From DATEAX01 sp035288145 (GTDB lineage: Bacteria > Patescibacteriota > UBA1384 > UBA12157 > JAENIV01), in NCBI GenBank assembly GCA_035288145.1, contig DATEAX010000041.1:1-32500 (forward strand): DNA of 32,500 bases. The letters run 5' to 3'. The notes under the pieces were generated by a model. That model ran no database searches. It had not been told where the DNA came from and saw only the letters and a program-made list of their open reading frames with translations. Made by a program: the position numbers and the translations under genes. Of this stretch, positions 19,982-27,785 are shown piece by piece (position 1 is the first letter of the stretch; every line of letters begins with the position of its first letter).

Positions 19982-22854
19982 ATCCCGAAGAGCAAGATAA
20001 TCAGGAAAATCCCGAAGAGAGCGACAGCATGAATCCGGAGGAGGAGGCTCACGAGACGGCGGTTTTTAATATTAATTCCACCAAAGCTAAAGAAGACAAA
20101 ACCGACTATGGTTTGGTTCGCCAGCGAATTCTGGAAGAGGAAATGCAGGAATCGTATCTTGATTACGCCATGTCGGTGATTATCGCCCGCGCTCTTCCAG
20201 ATGTTCGCGACGGCTTAAAGCCCGTTCACCGGCGGGTCCTTTATGCCATGTGGGAAACGGGTCTTAAATCCGCGGTAAAATATCGCAAATGTGCCGCCGT
20301 AGTCGGCGAGGTTTTGAAATCTTATCATCCCCACGGAGATATTGCCGTTTACGATACCCTTGTCAGGATGGCTCAAGATTTTAATATGCGGGCTCCTTTG
20401 ATTGATGGTCAGGGAAATTTTGGTTCTCTCGACGGCGATTCGCCGGCGGCGATGCGTTATACCGAAGCGCGAATGAGTCAGATTGCCGAAGAGCTTTTAA
20501 TAGACATTGACAAGAACACAGTTAATTTTTCCCCCAATTATGATGCTACGAAGTTTGAGCCCAAGGTGCTTCCCGCCAAACTTCCCAATCTTTTACTCAA
20601 TGGCTCAATGGGCATTGCCGTGGGCATGGCGACCAACATTCCCCCCCACAATTTAGGCGAAGTCTCGCAAGCCATTCGCCATTTGATTGACTGTCCGGAC
20701 TGCACGATTGATGACTTAATGCAGTATATTAAAGGACCGGATTTTCCTACCGGAGCGGAAATCTATGGTCTTGAACAGATTAAAGCCGCTTATACCAGCG
20801 GTAAAGGGGCAATTGTCATGCGGGCGGTTGCCCGCATCGAAGAATCAAAGCGCGGCCATCGAATTATCATTTCGGAAATTCCCTATCAAGTGAATAAAGG
20901 AGAACTAGTCGCAAAAATTGCCGAGCTGGTTAAGCTCAAAAAAATTGAAGGCATCAATGACTTGCGCGATGAGTCCGACCGCAAGGAAAAGGTCAGAATT
21001 GTGATCGAGCTTCGCGCTAATGCTTATCCCAAAAAAGTTTTAAATCGTTTATATGAATTAACCTCGCTTCAGGCCTCGTTTTACACCAACATGCTCGCTT
21101 TGGTTGACGGCATCCAGCCACGGGTTTTGACCTTAAAAAACATTTTGGAGGAATATCTTAAACACCGCAAAGAGGTTATCCGGCGGCGGAGCCAATATGA
21201 GCTCGACCGCGCCAAAGAGAGGGCCCATATCCTGGAGGGCTTAAAAATCGCTCTCAAATCGATTGATGATGTTGTCTCACTAATTCGGAAATCAAAAGAT
21301 CGGGAGGAAGCGGGAAAGCTTCTTAAGACAAAGTTTAAGCTGACAGATCAGCAAACCGCTGCCATTTTAGAAATGAGGTTAGCAAGCCTAGCCGCTTTAG
21401 AGAGGGAAAAAGTTGAAACGGAGCACCAAGAAAAATTAAAAGCAATTGCAAGACTGACTGCCATCTTGGCCTCGGAGCAAAAGATTCTGGAGATTATCAA
21501 AAAAGAACTAAAGGAAATTGAAGAAAAATATCCCAGCCCACGGCGGACCAAAATCTACCCCGAATCTTTGGGCAAATTCTCCGCCGAAGATCTTATTCCT
21601 TCGGAACAGGTGATAATCTTGTTAACTCGCGGTAATTACATTAAACGGATGCCTGATAGCGCTTATCGAAGCCAGGTGAGAGGCGGCAAGGGCGTCATCG
21701 GGATGGAAACCAAAGAAGAAGATATGATAGAACATTTAGTGATTGCTAACACTCATGATGATATCTTTTTCTTTACCGACCGCGGCCGCATTTTTCACAC
21801 CAAGGTTTATGAAATCGCCAGCGTCTCGCGCCTTTCCAAAGGTCAGGCGATTGTCAATATCCTCCAAATTTCTCCCGAAGAAAAAGTCACGGCGATGATC
21901 ACCATCTCCCAAAAAGATAAAGAGAAATACCAATATTTTGTCTTGGCAACTGCCAGGGGTTTGGTCAAAAAAACCGATCTGAAATTGTATGCTAAGGTTC
22001 GACAGACAGGAATTTTGGCGATCAAATTAAAAAGCGACGACCGTCTCCGATGGGTCAAAGCAACCACTGGTCAAGATTCGGTTTTTCAGGTCTCGGCCAA
22101 AGGTCAATCAATTCTTTACCACGAAGGCGACATTCGACCGATGGGCCGGACTGCCGCCGGCGTCCGGGGGATTTTACTTAAAGGCGAGGACTATGTTGTT
22201 GCCACCGATGTTCTCCAACCGGAGCAGGTTTCAGAGGCCGATGCTTTGATTGTCTTAGAAAAAGGTTTTGGTAAACGAACGCCATTAAAATTTTTCAAAA
22301 CCCAGCTTCGGGGCGGGATGGGTATGCGGGCGGCGAGCGTTACCCCGCGAACGGGCGAGATTGTCGGTATGCGCTTAACTTTTGGTAAAGATTATGATTT
22401 AATCCTTGCTTCCCAAAAAGGCCAAATGATTCGGATGGCCCTTTCATCGGTTAAAAAACTTCAGCGTGATACCCAGGGAGTGATTGTGGTCCGGTTAAAT
22501 AAAGGCGACAAAGTCACTTCGGTGACGGTGATATCCAAGGGCGAAGATGACCAATCAGACAATCTTCTAACGCCGACATCGGCGTCAACGACAACGCCCG
22601 CCCCAAAAATTGATACAGATGTCGAAGTTAAACCGCAAGCCGCAGGCAAAAGTGAAAAGCCGAAAACAGAAGGTCAACTGCCCGACTGGGCGAAGGCTCA
22701 TCGCGACGCGCTTCTTAAACCAAAGAAACTCACAAAGCCAAAGATGGAAATAATGCCAACCGGGAAAGACAAGGAGAGCACCCAAGAAGAAAAGTCCTCA
22801 AAGCCGAAAAAAGATTCCGATGAACCTAACTATTGGGGCGGCAGACTCCTTTAA
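19978..22854 (+). CDS. gyrA: DNA gyrase subunit A
   Basis: 958 residues. An acidic N-terminal tail (1-45) leads to the breakage-reunion domain (YLDYAMSVIIARALPDVRDGLKPVHRR) with catalytic Tyr161 in MRYTEARMS, then the coiled-coil gate. The C-terminal pinwheel follows, with the GyrA-box region at 566-572 reading QVRGGKG (consensus QRRGGKG). After the propeller there is an unusual low-complexity Pro/Lys/Ser/Thr tail of about 100 residues ending in NYWGGRLL. The box assigns gyrase rather than topoisomerase IV. The start overlaps the preceding small gene. No clear terminator follows. Confidence 0.96.
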   Translation: MNPEEQDNQENPEESDSMNPEEEAHETAVFNINSTKAKEDKTDYGLVRQRILEEEMQESYLDYAMSVIIARALPDVRDGLKPVHRRVLYAMWETGLKSAVKYRKCAAVVGEVLKSYHPHGDIAVYDTLVRMAQDFNMRAPLIDGQGNFGSLDGDSPAAMRYTEARMSQIAEELLIDIDKNTVNFSPNYDATKFEPKVLPAKLPNLLLNGSMGIAVGMATNIPPHNLGEVSQAIRHLIDCPDCTIDDLMQYIKGPDFPTGAEIYGLEQIKAAYTSGKGAIVMRAVARIEESKRGHRIIISEIPYQVNKGELVAKIAELVKLKKIEGINDLRDESDRKEKVRIVIELRANAYPKKVLNRLYELTSLQASFYTNMLALVDGIQPRVLTLKNILEEYLKHRKEVIRRRSQYELDRAKERAHILEGLKIALKSIDDVVSLIRKSKDREEAGKLLKTKFKLTDQQTAAILEMRLASLAALEREKVETEHQEKLKAIARLTAILASEQKILEIIKKELKEIEEKYPSPRRTKIYPESLGKFSAEDLIPSEQVIILLTRGNYIKRMPDSAYRSQVRGGKGVIGMETKEEDMIEHLVIANTHDDIFFFTDRGRIFHTKVYEIASVSRLSKGQAIVNILQISPEEKVTAMITISQKDKEKYQYFVLATARGLVKKTDLKLYAKVRQTGILAIKLKSDDRLRWVKATTGQDSVFQVSAKGQSILYHEGDIRPMGRTAAGVRGILLKGEDYVVATDVLQPEQVSEADALIVLEKGFGKRTPLKFFKTQLRGGMGMRAASVTPRTGEIVGMRLTFGKDYDLILASQKGQMIRMALSSVKKLQRDTQGVIVVRLNKGDKVTSVTVISKGEDDQSDNLLTPTSASTTTPAPKIDTDVEVKPQAAGKSEKPKTEGQLPDWAKAHRDALLKPKKLTKPKMEIMPTGKDKESTQEEKSSKPKKDSDEPNYWGGRLL

Positions 22855-22903
22855 ACACAATTTCCTTGCTTTTTACTCCTTAAAGTGCTAAGCTTAAGCT
22901 GCC

Positions 22904-24829
22904 ATGGCAAGGAAAAGACAACGAAAATTAAGTAAAAAAGAGGCCAAAGCGGAAAAAAAGTCAACCGTCAACCGTTCACAGTTTAGCGAAGAAAAAAAAA
23001 TTATGAACGGTGAACCGTCGGCGGTGCGCAATATCGTCGAGGTTCCGGCGGTTTTGTCAGTACGCGAATTTGCCGAAAGTTTGAAGCTCCCGGTCACCCA
23101 AGTTATTTCCAAGCTTGTTCAAAATGGCGTTATGGCGACGATTAACGAACTGATTGATTTCGACACGATGTCGATTATTGCCGATGAGCTCGGTCTTAGA
23201 GTCACGCCCAAGGAGGAGAAATCAGCGGTTATAGAAATTATCAAAACGAAAAAAAACCTCAAACCTCGCTCGCCGGTCGTAACGATAATGGGGCATGTTG
23301 ATCACGGCAAAACTAAACTTTTAGACGCCATTCGACATACTGATGTTGTTGCCACTGAATCAGGCGGGATTACTCAACACATTGGTGCCTATCAAGTTGA
23401 GGTTCGTCCAAATGACGAACCGAAATCCCGAGGCGGCAAAGCCGATCGAGGGAGCTCTCGACAAGCTCTGGATGATTTTGCGTTGACGCGCAAAATCACT
23501 TTTTTGGATACTCCCGGCCATGAGGCTTTTTCGGCAATGCGCGCCCATGGGGCCAATATTACCGATGTGGTTGTTTTAGTCGTGGCGGCAAATGATGGGG
23601 TTAAACCACAAACGGCAGAGGCCTTTGCCCATGCCAAAGATGCCAAAGTGGCGGTGGTGGTGGCAATCAATAAAATTGATTTGCCCGATGCTGACGTAGA
23701 AAAGACGAAAAGGCAGCTGGCGGACATCGGCCTTCTGGCCGAAGAATGGGGAGGAAAAACGCCGATCGTTGAAGTTTCGGCGAAACTTCAGAAAAATATT
23801 GAAAATTTGTTAGAAGTCGTTTTACTTGTTGCCGATTTGGCCGAGCTCAAGGCCGACCCGGATCTTTTGGCCGCCGGCGTCGTCATCGAGTCGCATATGC
23901 AGGCCGGTCGTGGACCGATTGCTACCGTTTTGGTTCAGGAAGGGACTTTAAGGCTCGGCGACCCCATCGTTATCGGACAGACCTACGGCAAAGTCAGAAT
24001 TATGGAAAATTATTTGGGCAAAAAGATTACCTCGGCCGGTCCTTCGTCACCGGTGAGAATTGCTGGCCTTCAGGACCTGCCGGATTTTGGCGACCGCTTT
24101 TTGGTGGTGGAAAATGAAAAAACCGCTAAAGAACTGGTAAAAACCAAGACTATCAAGCGCCGCGTTCTTTCGATCGGCGAACTTTCCAAAGATATTAAAG
24201 AGGGCAAAACCAAAGAATTAAAAATTATTTTAAAGGCCGATGTCGGCGGGTCGCTGGAGGCGATTAAAGATTCTTTAAAAAATATTTCCTCGCCTGAAGT
24301 AAAAATGAATCTTATTCACGAGGGGGTCGGAGACATTTCCGAATCCGATATTAATATGGCGATTGCCTCAAGCGCATTAGTTATCGGTTTCCGCGTCAAA
24401 GCCGATGCCGATGTCATGAATCTGGCCCGTCGGGAAAATGTCAAAATTTCCATTTATGAAATTATTTATCAATTGCTCGATGATCTTTCCGCCGCCCTTT
24501 CTGGTCTTTTGGAACCGGAAATTGTTGAAACGGAACTCGGTCGGCTGGAGGTTTTGGCAGTTTTTAGAACGAGTAAAAACGAAAAAATTGTCGGCGGCAA
24601 AGTCACCACTGGTAAAATCCCAAACGGTGCTGAAGTCCGTCTTGTCCGCGACAAAGAAACCATCGGGGCGGGAAAAATTACTTCTCTCCAACAAAATAAA
24701 AAAGATGTTCCCGAGGTAAAAGAAAATTTTGAAGCCGGACTTAAAATCGAAACCTCGACGAAAATTTTAGTCGGCGATATTTTGGAGTGTTTTCAAAAAG
24801 AGGAACGGGCAAGGAAACTGGGGGTATAA
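22904..24829 (+). CDS. infB: Translation initiation factor IF-2
   Basis: 641 residues, short N-terminal region. It has an IF2-N-like segment (LSVREFAESLKLPVTQVISKL), the G domain with GHVDHGKT (G1), DTPGHEAF (G3), NKIDLPDA (G4) and SAK (G5), then domains II-IV ending GDILECFQ. It places initiator tRNA on the ribosome using GTP. Between the beta strands before DTPGH there are about 25-29 extra residues (roughly 168-196), encoded by hairpin-forming DNA. The basic N-terminus (about 20-39) overlaps a CCGTCAACCGTT repeat. A weak promoter (TTGCTT-17-TAAGCT, 22870-22898) lies only 5 nt before ATG 22904. ATG 23004 is an alternative start. Confidence 0.95.
   Translation: MARKRQRKLSKKEAKAEKKSTVNRSQFSEEKKIMNGEPSAVRNIVEVPAVLSVREFAESLKLPVTQVISKLVQNGVMATINELIDFDTMSIIADELGLRVTPKEEKSAVIEIIKTKKNLKPRSPVVTIMGHVDHGKTKLLDAIRHTDVVATESGGITQHIGAYQVEVRPNDEPKSRGGKADRGSSRQALDDFALTRKITFLDTPGHEAFSAMRAHGANITDVVVLVVAANDGVKPQTAEAFAHAKDAKVAVVVAINKIDLPDADVEKTKRQLADIGLLAEEWGGKTPIVEVSAKLQKNIENLLEVVLLVADLAELKADPDLLAAGVVIESHMQAGRGPIATVLVQEGTLRLGDPIVIGQTYGKVRIMENYLGKKITSAGPSSPVRIAGLQDLPDFGDRFLVVENEKTAKELVKTKTIKRRVLSIGELSKDIKEGKTKELKIILKADVGGSLEAIKDSLKNISSPEVKMNLIHEGVGDISESDINMAIASSALVIGFRVKADADVMNLARRENVKISIYEIIYQLLDDLSAALSGLLEPEIVETELGRLEVLAVFRTSKNEKIVGGKVTTGKIPNGAEVRLVRDKETIGAGKITSLQQNKKDVPEVKENFEAGLKIETSTKILVGDILECFQKEERARKLGV
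22961..23019 (+). repeat. Inverted CCGTCAAC-type repeats in the infB N-terminus
   Basis: TCAACCGTCAACCGTTCACA (from 22961) is followed by GAACGGTGAACCGTC (23005-23019), a near-inverted copy. It is the same unit type as at 3165 and 7376, here in coding sequence for the unconserved N-terminal arm. Confidence 0.5.
23401..23491 (+). repeat. Candidate palindromic in-frame insert in the IF-2 G domain
   Basis: The perfect 8-bp stem GGTTCGTC/GACGAACC (23401-23421) is followed by smaller palindromes (GGC-aaa-GCC and a CGAG-GAGCTC-CG type core). The encoded residues 168-196 replace a turn of about five residues in ordinary IF-2. Confidence 0.55.
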
Positions 24830-24831
24830 TG

Positions 24832-24858
24832 AAAACCGTCCGAGAATGGACGGTTTTT
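24832..24858. terminator. Bidirectional terminator between infB and the minus-strand RNA
   Basis: A 10-bp stem AAAACCGTCC (24832-24841) with GGACGGTTTT (24848-24857) and a 6-nt loop, T5 on the plus strand and TTTT on the minus strand. It ends infB and the RNA at 24860-25200. Confidence 0.9.
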
Positions 24859-25200
24859 GTAAGATGGCGGCCGCCGGTTACACGAAACCTTTGGCTTAGG
24901 TTCGTTTGAGGGTAACCTCATCGGTTGCCCTCTCGCGATAGCTTATCTGCTAACCCTTACGGGGGATTTGCTCTCTAGGAGCCAGGAGCCCAGAACCTGG
25001 GTCTCCATCCTCTTCTTGGTCTACACCCGCGAAAGCGAGTGCACTTTCCTTTCGGACAGACCCTGCCATCGTCGAACCCACCGGGTCATTTTTTCTGATC
25101 GTCGATTTTGTCATCGCTTCCCATCCTGTACGAAGACAGGAAACGACCATGTCTTGCCTCCATAGATTGGCTTCGTGCCGCCTCACCATATCTTCAAGAC
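24832..25200 (-). ncRNA. Structured non-coding RNA, about 370 nt (unassigned)
   Basis: Transcribed from a consensus promoter and ended by a clear terminator. The minus strand folds into a chain of hairpins. The 5' GTCTTG pairs with CAAGAC about 45 nt later, enclosing AGAT/ATCT and GGC/GCC. Then come CGTTTCC/GGGAAGCG capped by TCCTGT/ACAGGA, TCC-GAAA-GGA with CACTCGC/GCGGGTG inside GGTCT/AGACC, GGAG-CCCAG/CTGGG-CTCC and GAGGG-AACC/GGTT-CCCTC. ACGAACCT/AGGTTTCGT comes last. Alternatively the ends pair (GGCGGCACGAAGCC region with GGTTTCGTG and GCCGCC). Size and promoter resemble RNase P RNA or tmRNA. However, the RNase P GAGGAAAGTCC motif and a tmRNA T-arm/CCA end are not seen, so no name is given. 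An 85-residue open frame within it looks non-protein-like. Confidence 0.65.
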
Positions 25201-25206
25201 AACCCA

Positions 25207-25235
25207 ATTATAGCATAAAACTTATAATTTGTCAA
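25207..25235 (-). promoter_or_regulatory. Consensus sigma-70 promoter of the minus-strand RNA
   Basis: On the minus strand TTGACA (25230-25235), exactly 17 nt, TATAAT (25207-25212): both hexamers are perfect. Initiation is expected at a G near 25200. Confidence 0.85.
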
Positions 25236-25267
25236 GGGTTGGGTCATCTTGGCAGTAATTTTTGTAT

Positions 25268-25297
25268 TTGACAGAACTTAACTTTTTTGTTTAAACT
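25268..25297 (+). promoter_or_regulatory. Promoter of the LysM-M23 peptidase gene
   Basis: -35 TTGACA (25268-25273), 18 nt, -10 TAAACT (25292-25297). The start near 25304 is downstream of the in-frame TTG at 25287, so that codon cannot be the start from this promoter. Confidence 0.55.
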
Positions 25298-25322
25298 GAA
25301 GAGGCACCCAAGGAGGTTTGAA

Positions 25323-26291
25323 ATTTTTAACCTTACTTCTCGTCTAATCGTCATTCGCAAAAAAATCCGTAATCGGATTCCCGAGGGCCTGATTGATTTT
25401 GGGCAGCGCAAGGTCCTGCCTTATGTGGCAATCATCATCATTGCCCTTTTTACGATGATTGCCGATTTAGCCAAAGCCCAAGAGCATAATGTTATCTATA
25501 CTCCTTCGGAAGATGTTATGGACTTATCGCCGGCCGAGGTGGCCAAAGTCACTTCAATTATCGGGCCTTATACCGCGGAAATCGATGAGGATCCGGTCTC
25601 GGTGGCCTTGGCAATCGAAAACAAAGACTATCTTGGAAAGCCGGTGATTTCGGCCACGGAAATTACCGAGCGGCCCAAATCAGATGAAAAAAGAACCAAG
25701 ACAATCATTTATACCGTTGAAGGGGGCGACACTTTGTCTAAAATCGCTTGGGATTACAGCTTGAAAATTGCCACCATTAAAGTTGCCAACGGTCTTTCTT
25801 CGGATATGATTAAACCCGGTCAAACGCTCAAATTGCCGCCTCAAGATTTGGATCCGGGGACGATAGCCAGCTTAAAAACCAAAACCGTCGCTGGGGTGGC
25901 CATCAAGCCGTTTAAGGGCACATTTCGCTCTCCCACCAGCGGCTGGCGGCTGACTCAAGGGTTTGGCCGGACTGGTTTTGAAAGATTTCATGACGGGATT
26001 GATTTGGATTGGGGGTCAGGAACAACCTTATATGCCGCGGCATCGGGAAGAGTTGTCAGAGCAACTCGAGGTTGGGGCGGGGGATACGGGACCCATATCG
26101 TTATTGATCACGGCGACGGCTTCCAGACTCTTTACGGACATATGTCGAGTTATTCGGTTGGTGTCGGTCAGTGGGTCAATCAAGGTCAAGTGATCGGCGT
26201 TATGGGCAACACCGGCTGGTCAACCGGCGTCCATGTTCATTTTAAAATTACTAAAAACGGTACCCCGGTTAACCCGCTGGATTATTTATGA
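25323..26291 (+). CDS. LysM and M23 peptidase, cell-wall hydrolase; possible ATT start
   Basis: About 322 residues. A basic N-terminus and one membrane helix (about 35-53) lead to a linker, then a LysM domain (YTVEGGDTLSKIAWDYSLKI to IKPGQTLKLP) that binds glycan. A C-terminal M23/LytM metallopeptidase carries FHDGIDLD (zinc His and Asp) and HVHF (catalytic and zinc His). It would cut peptidoglycan cross-bridges outside the cell. Start choice: a perfect AAGGAGG (25310-25316) stands 6 nt before ATT 25323. No ATG, GTG or TTG in frame follows before the membrane helix, and the TTG at 25287 lies upstream of the predicted transcript. An AUU start is therefore the best reading, though unusual. Confidence 0.88.
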   Translation: MFNLTSRLIVIRKKIRNRIPEGLIDFGQRKVLPYVAIIIIALFTMIADLAKAQEHNVIYTPSEDVMDLSPAEVAKVTSIIGPYTAEIDEDPVSVALAIENKDYLGKPVISATEITERPKSDEKRTKTIIYTVEGGDTLSKIAWDYSLKIATIKVANGLSSDMIKPGQTLKLPPQDLDPGTIASLKTKTVAGVAIKPFKGTFRSPTSGWRLTQGFGRTGFERFHDGIDLDWGSGTTLYAAASGRVVRATRGWGGGYGTHIVIDHGDGFQTLYGHMSSYSVGVGQWVNQGQVIGVMGNTGWSTGVHVHFKITKNGTPVNPLDYL

Positions 26292-26342
26292 TTTTGGATT
26301 TGACATTTTGATTTTTGATTTTTGAGATTTTATTTTTTTATT

Positions 26343-27308
26343 ATGACTGACGAAGCAATCATCAAAATTAGAGCCGGTGATGGGGGAAACGGTTTAGTGT
26401 CTTTTCGGCGGGAAAGATTTGTCCCTAAGGGCGGTCCAGACGGCGGCGATGGCGGCAAGGGCGGCGATGTTTATTTTATTTGCGACAATAATGTTCATAC
26501 TTTAAGCGATTTTGCCCGGAAAAAAGAATGGCAAGCCGAAAGCGGAGAGCATGGTAAGACTAAGAGACAGCGCGGGAAAAATGGTCAGGATCTGATACTT
26601 CCTCTTCCGCCGGGAACAATCGTTACCGAAAGAGACCAAAAATCGGTTCTTTGCGATTTTAAAAAAATCGGCGAAAAAGTTGTTATCGTCCGCGGCGGCC
26701 TGGGCGGCTGGGGGAATGTTCATTTTAAGAGCGCCACTTCCCAATCCCCCGCTTTTGCCAAAAAAGGGGAACCGGGCGAAGAAAAGACTTTGCACATAGA
26801 ATTAAAGTTAATTGCCGACGCGGGTTTAATTGGGCTTCCGAATTCAGGCAAATCCACCTTGTTGGCGCGGATTTCCAATGCTCATCCTAAGATCGCCGAC
26901 TATCCTTTTACCACTTTAGAGCCGAATTTGGGCGTTGCCAAAATCAGTGGTAAAGAGTTTGTTATTGCTGATATCCCCGGACTCATCGAAGGCGCGTCAT
27001 CTGGCAAAGGTTTGGGCGATAAATTCCTCCGCCATATTGAACGGACCGATGTTTTAATCCATTTGATTGATATCAATAGCCAAAATCTTATCGGTGATTA
27101 CCAGACGATTCGCGCCGAACTTCAAATTTGGAATCCCCTGCTTTGCAAGAAAAAAGAAATTGTTATTTTAAGCAAAGCCGATACTCTGCCAGAAAAAGAA
27201 GCCCAAAAAATTGCCAAAGATTTGTCGGGCAAAATAAAAAAAGAGGTCTTCATTATTTCGGCTGTTTCCGGCAAGGGGTTAGAAGAATTTTTAGAGAAAC
27301 TATTTTAG
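26343..27308 (+). CDS. obg: GTPase Obg/CgtA
   Basis: 321 residues: the glycine-rich Obg fold (GDGGNGLVSFRRERFVPKGGPDGGDGGKGGDV), then a G domain with GLPNSGKSTLL (G1), DIPGLIEGAS (G3), LSKADTL (G4) and SAVSGKG (G5). The optional C-terminal OCT domain is absent. It works in 50S ribosome maturation and stress control. ATG 26343 is used because the conserved MTDEAIIKIRAGDGG starts there; no Shine-Dalgarno is visible in the T-rich leader. The leader repeats GATTTTTGA-like units (26290-26335). Confidence 0.95.
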   Translation: MTDEAIIKIRAGDGGNGLVSFRRERFVPKGGPDGGDGGKGGDVYFICDNNVHTLSDFARKKEWQAESGEHGKTKRQRGKNGQDLILPLPPGTIVTERDQKSVLCDFKKIGEKVVIVRGGLGGWGNVHFKSATSQSPAFAKKGEPGEEKTLHIELKLIADAGLIGLPNSGKSTLLARISNAHPKIADYPFTTLEPNLGVAKISGKEFVIADIPGLIEGASSGKGLGDKFLRHIERTDVLIHLIDINSQNLIGDYQTIRAELQIWNPLLCKKKEIVILSKADTLPEKEAQKIAKDLSGKIKKEVFIISAVSGKGLEEFLEKLF

Positions 27309-27316
27309 ACCACTCC

Positions 27317-27336
27317 CACCTACGAGGTGAGATTTT
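27317..27336 (+). terminator. Short terminator after obg
   Basis: CACCT-acg-AGGTG (27317-27329) followed by AGATTTTT. Its core is the reverse complement of the hairpin core at 32365-32381. Confidence 0.5.
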
Positions 27337-27370
27337 TGCAGGTTAAGGGTTTGGATTTAGATGCTTGTTT

Positions 27371-27395
27371 AACGGCTCAGGGTGTGTGAGCCGTT
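27371..27395 (+). other. Unassigned 9-bp hairpin in the obg-XRE gap
   Basis: A perfect stem AACGGCTCA (27371-27379) with TGAGCCGTT (27387-27395) and loop GGGTGTG. No T-run follows directly. The rest of 27337-27512 shows nothing else I can name. Confidence 0.4.
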
Positions 27396-27512
27396 GGGTT
27401 CTCAATTTTCTTGGCGTTGGATAACGTTCTCTTGTTAAATATAGGTAAGAAATTCCCCTTCTTTTATATTTTACTCTAGCAATTTTTGACATTTTTGAGA
27501 TTTTGCATTCTC

Positions 27513-27551
27513 ATAACCTATTTTGGGTTATACCACAATAGGATATACAAT
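27513..27551 (+). promoter_or_regulatory. Promoter with overlapping operator for the XRE gene
   Basis: -35 TTGGGT (27523-27528), 17 nt, -10 TACAAT (27546-27551). The inverted repeat ATAACC/GGTTAT (27513-27518, 27526-27531) covers the -35, as expected for an autoregulatory controller. The start near 27558 gives an almost leaderless mRNA (ATG at 27562). Confidence 0.55.
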
Positions 27552-27561
27552 ATAAACAAGT

Positions 27562-27783
27562 ATGTCAAAGTCAATTTATTCAAAAGAATATAAAAGTGTT
27601 TTAGAAAAGCTTAAAAAAGCCCGTTTTGAAGTTGGGTTGAAGCAAGAGGACGTGGCCCAAAAATTAAAAAAGCCCCAATCTTATATTTCAAAAATAGAAA
27701 GGGGCGAGAGAAGAGTTGATATTACCGAATTAAAAGAGTTGGCAAAAATTTATAAAAAGAATATAAACTTTTTTGTTGAGTAA
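27562..27783 (+). CDS. XRE-family helix-turn-helix regulator (controller-like)
   Basis: 73 residues, essentially one HTH_3 domain: LEKLKKARFEVGLKQEDVAQ, KLKKPQSYISKIERGERRVD, then a dimer helix ELKELAKIYKKNINFF. Size and fold match controller (C) proteins of type II restriction-modification systems, which bind boxes before their own gene and switch on the nuclease after the methyltransferase. Two bases separate it from the next gene, so they are co-transcribed. An inverted repeat lies over its -35. The controller role is inferred from the adjacent methyltransferase. Confidence 0.85.
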   Translation: MSKSIYSKEYKSVLEKLKKARFEVGLKQEDVAQKLKKPQSYISKIERGERRVDITELKELAKIYKKNINFFVE

Positions 27784-27785
27784 TT

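Noticed and set aside
24832..25200. RNase P RNA or tmRNA as the identity of the minus-strand RNA
   Set aside because: Neither the GAGGAAAGTCC-type core nor a T-arm/CCA end could be found by eye; left unassigned until a covariance search is run.
24950..25207. Minus-strand 85-residue open frame inside the structured RNA
   Set aside because: It begins within the promoter -10 and has no ribosome site; base pairing explains the sequence better.
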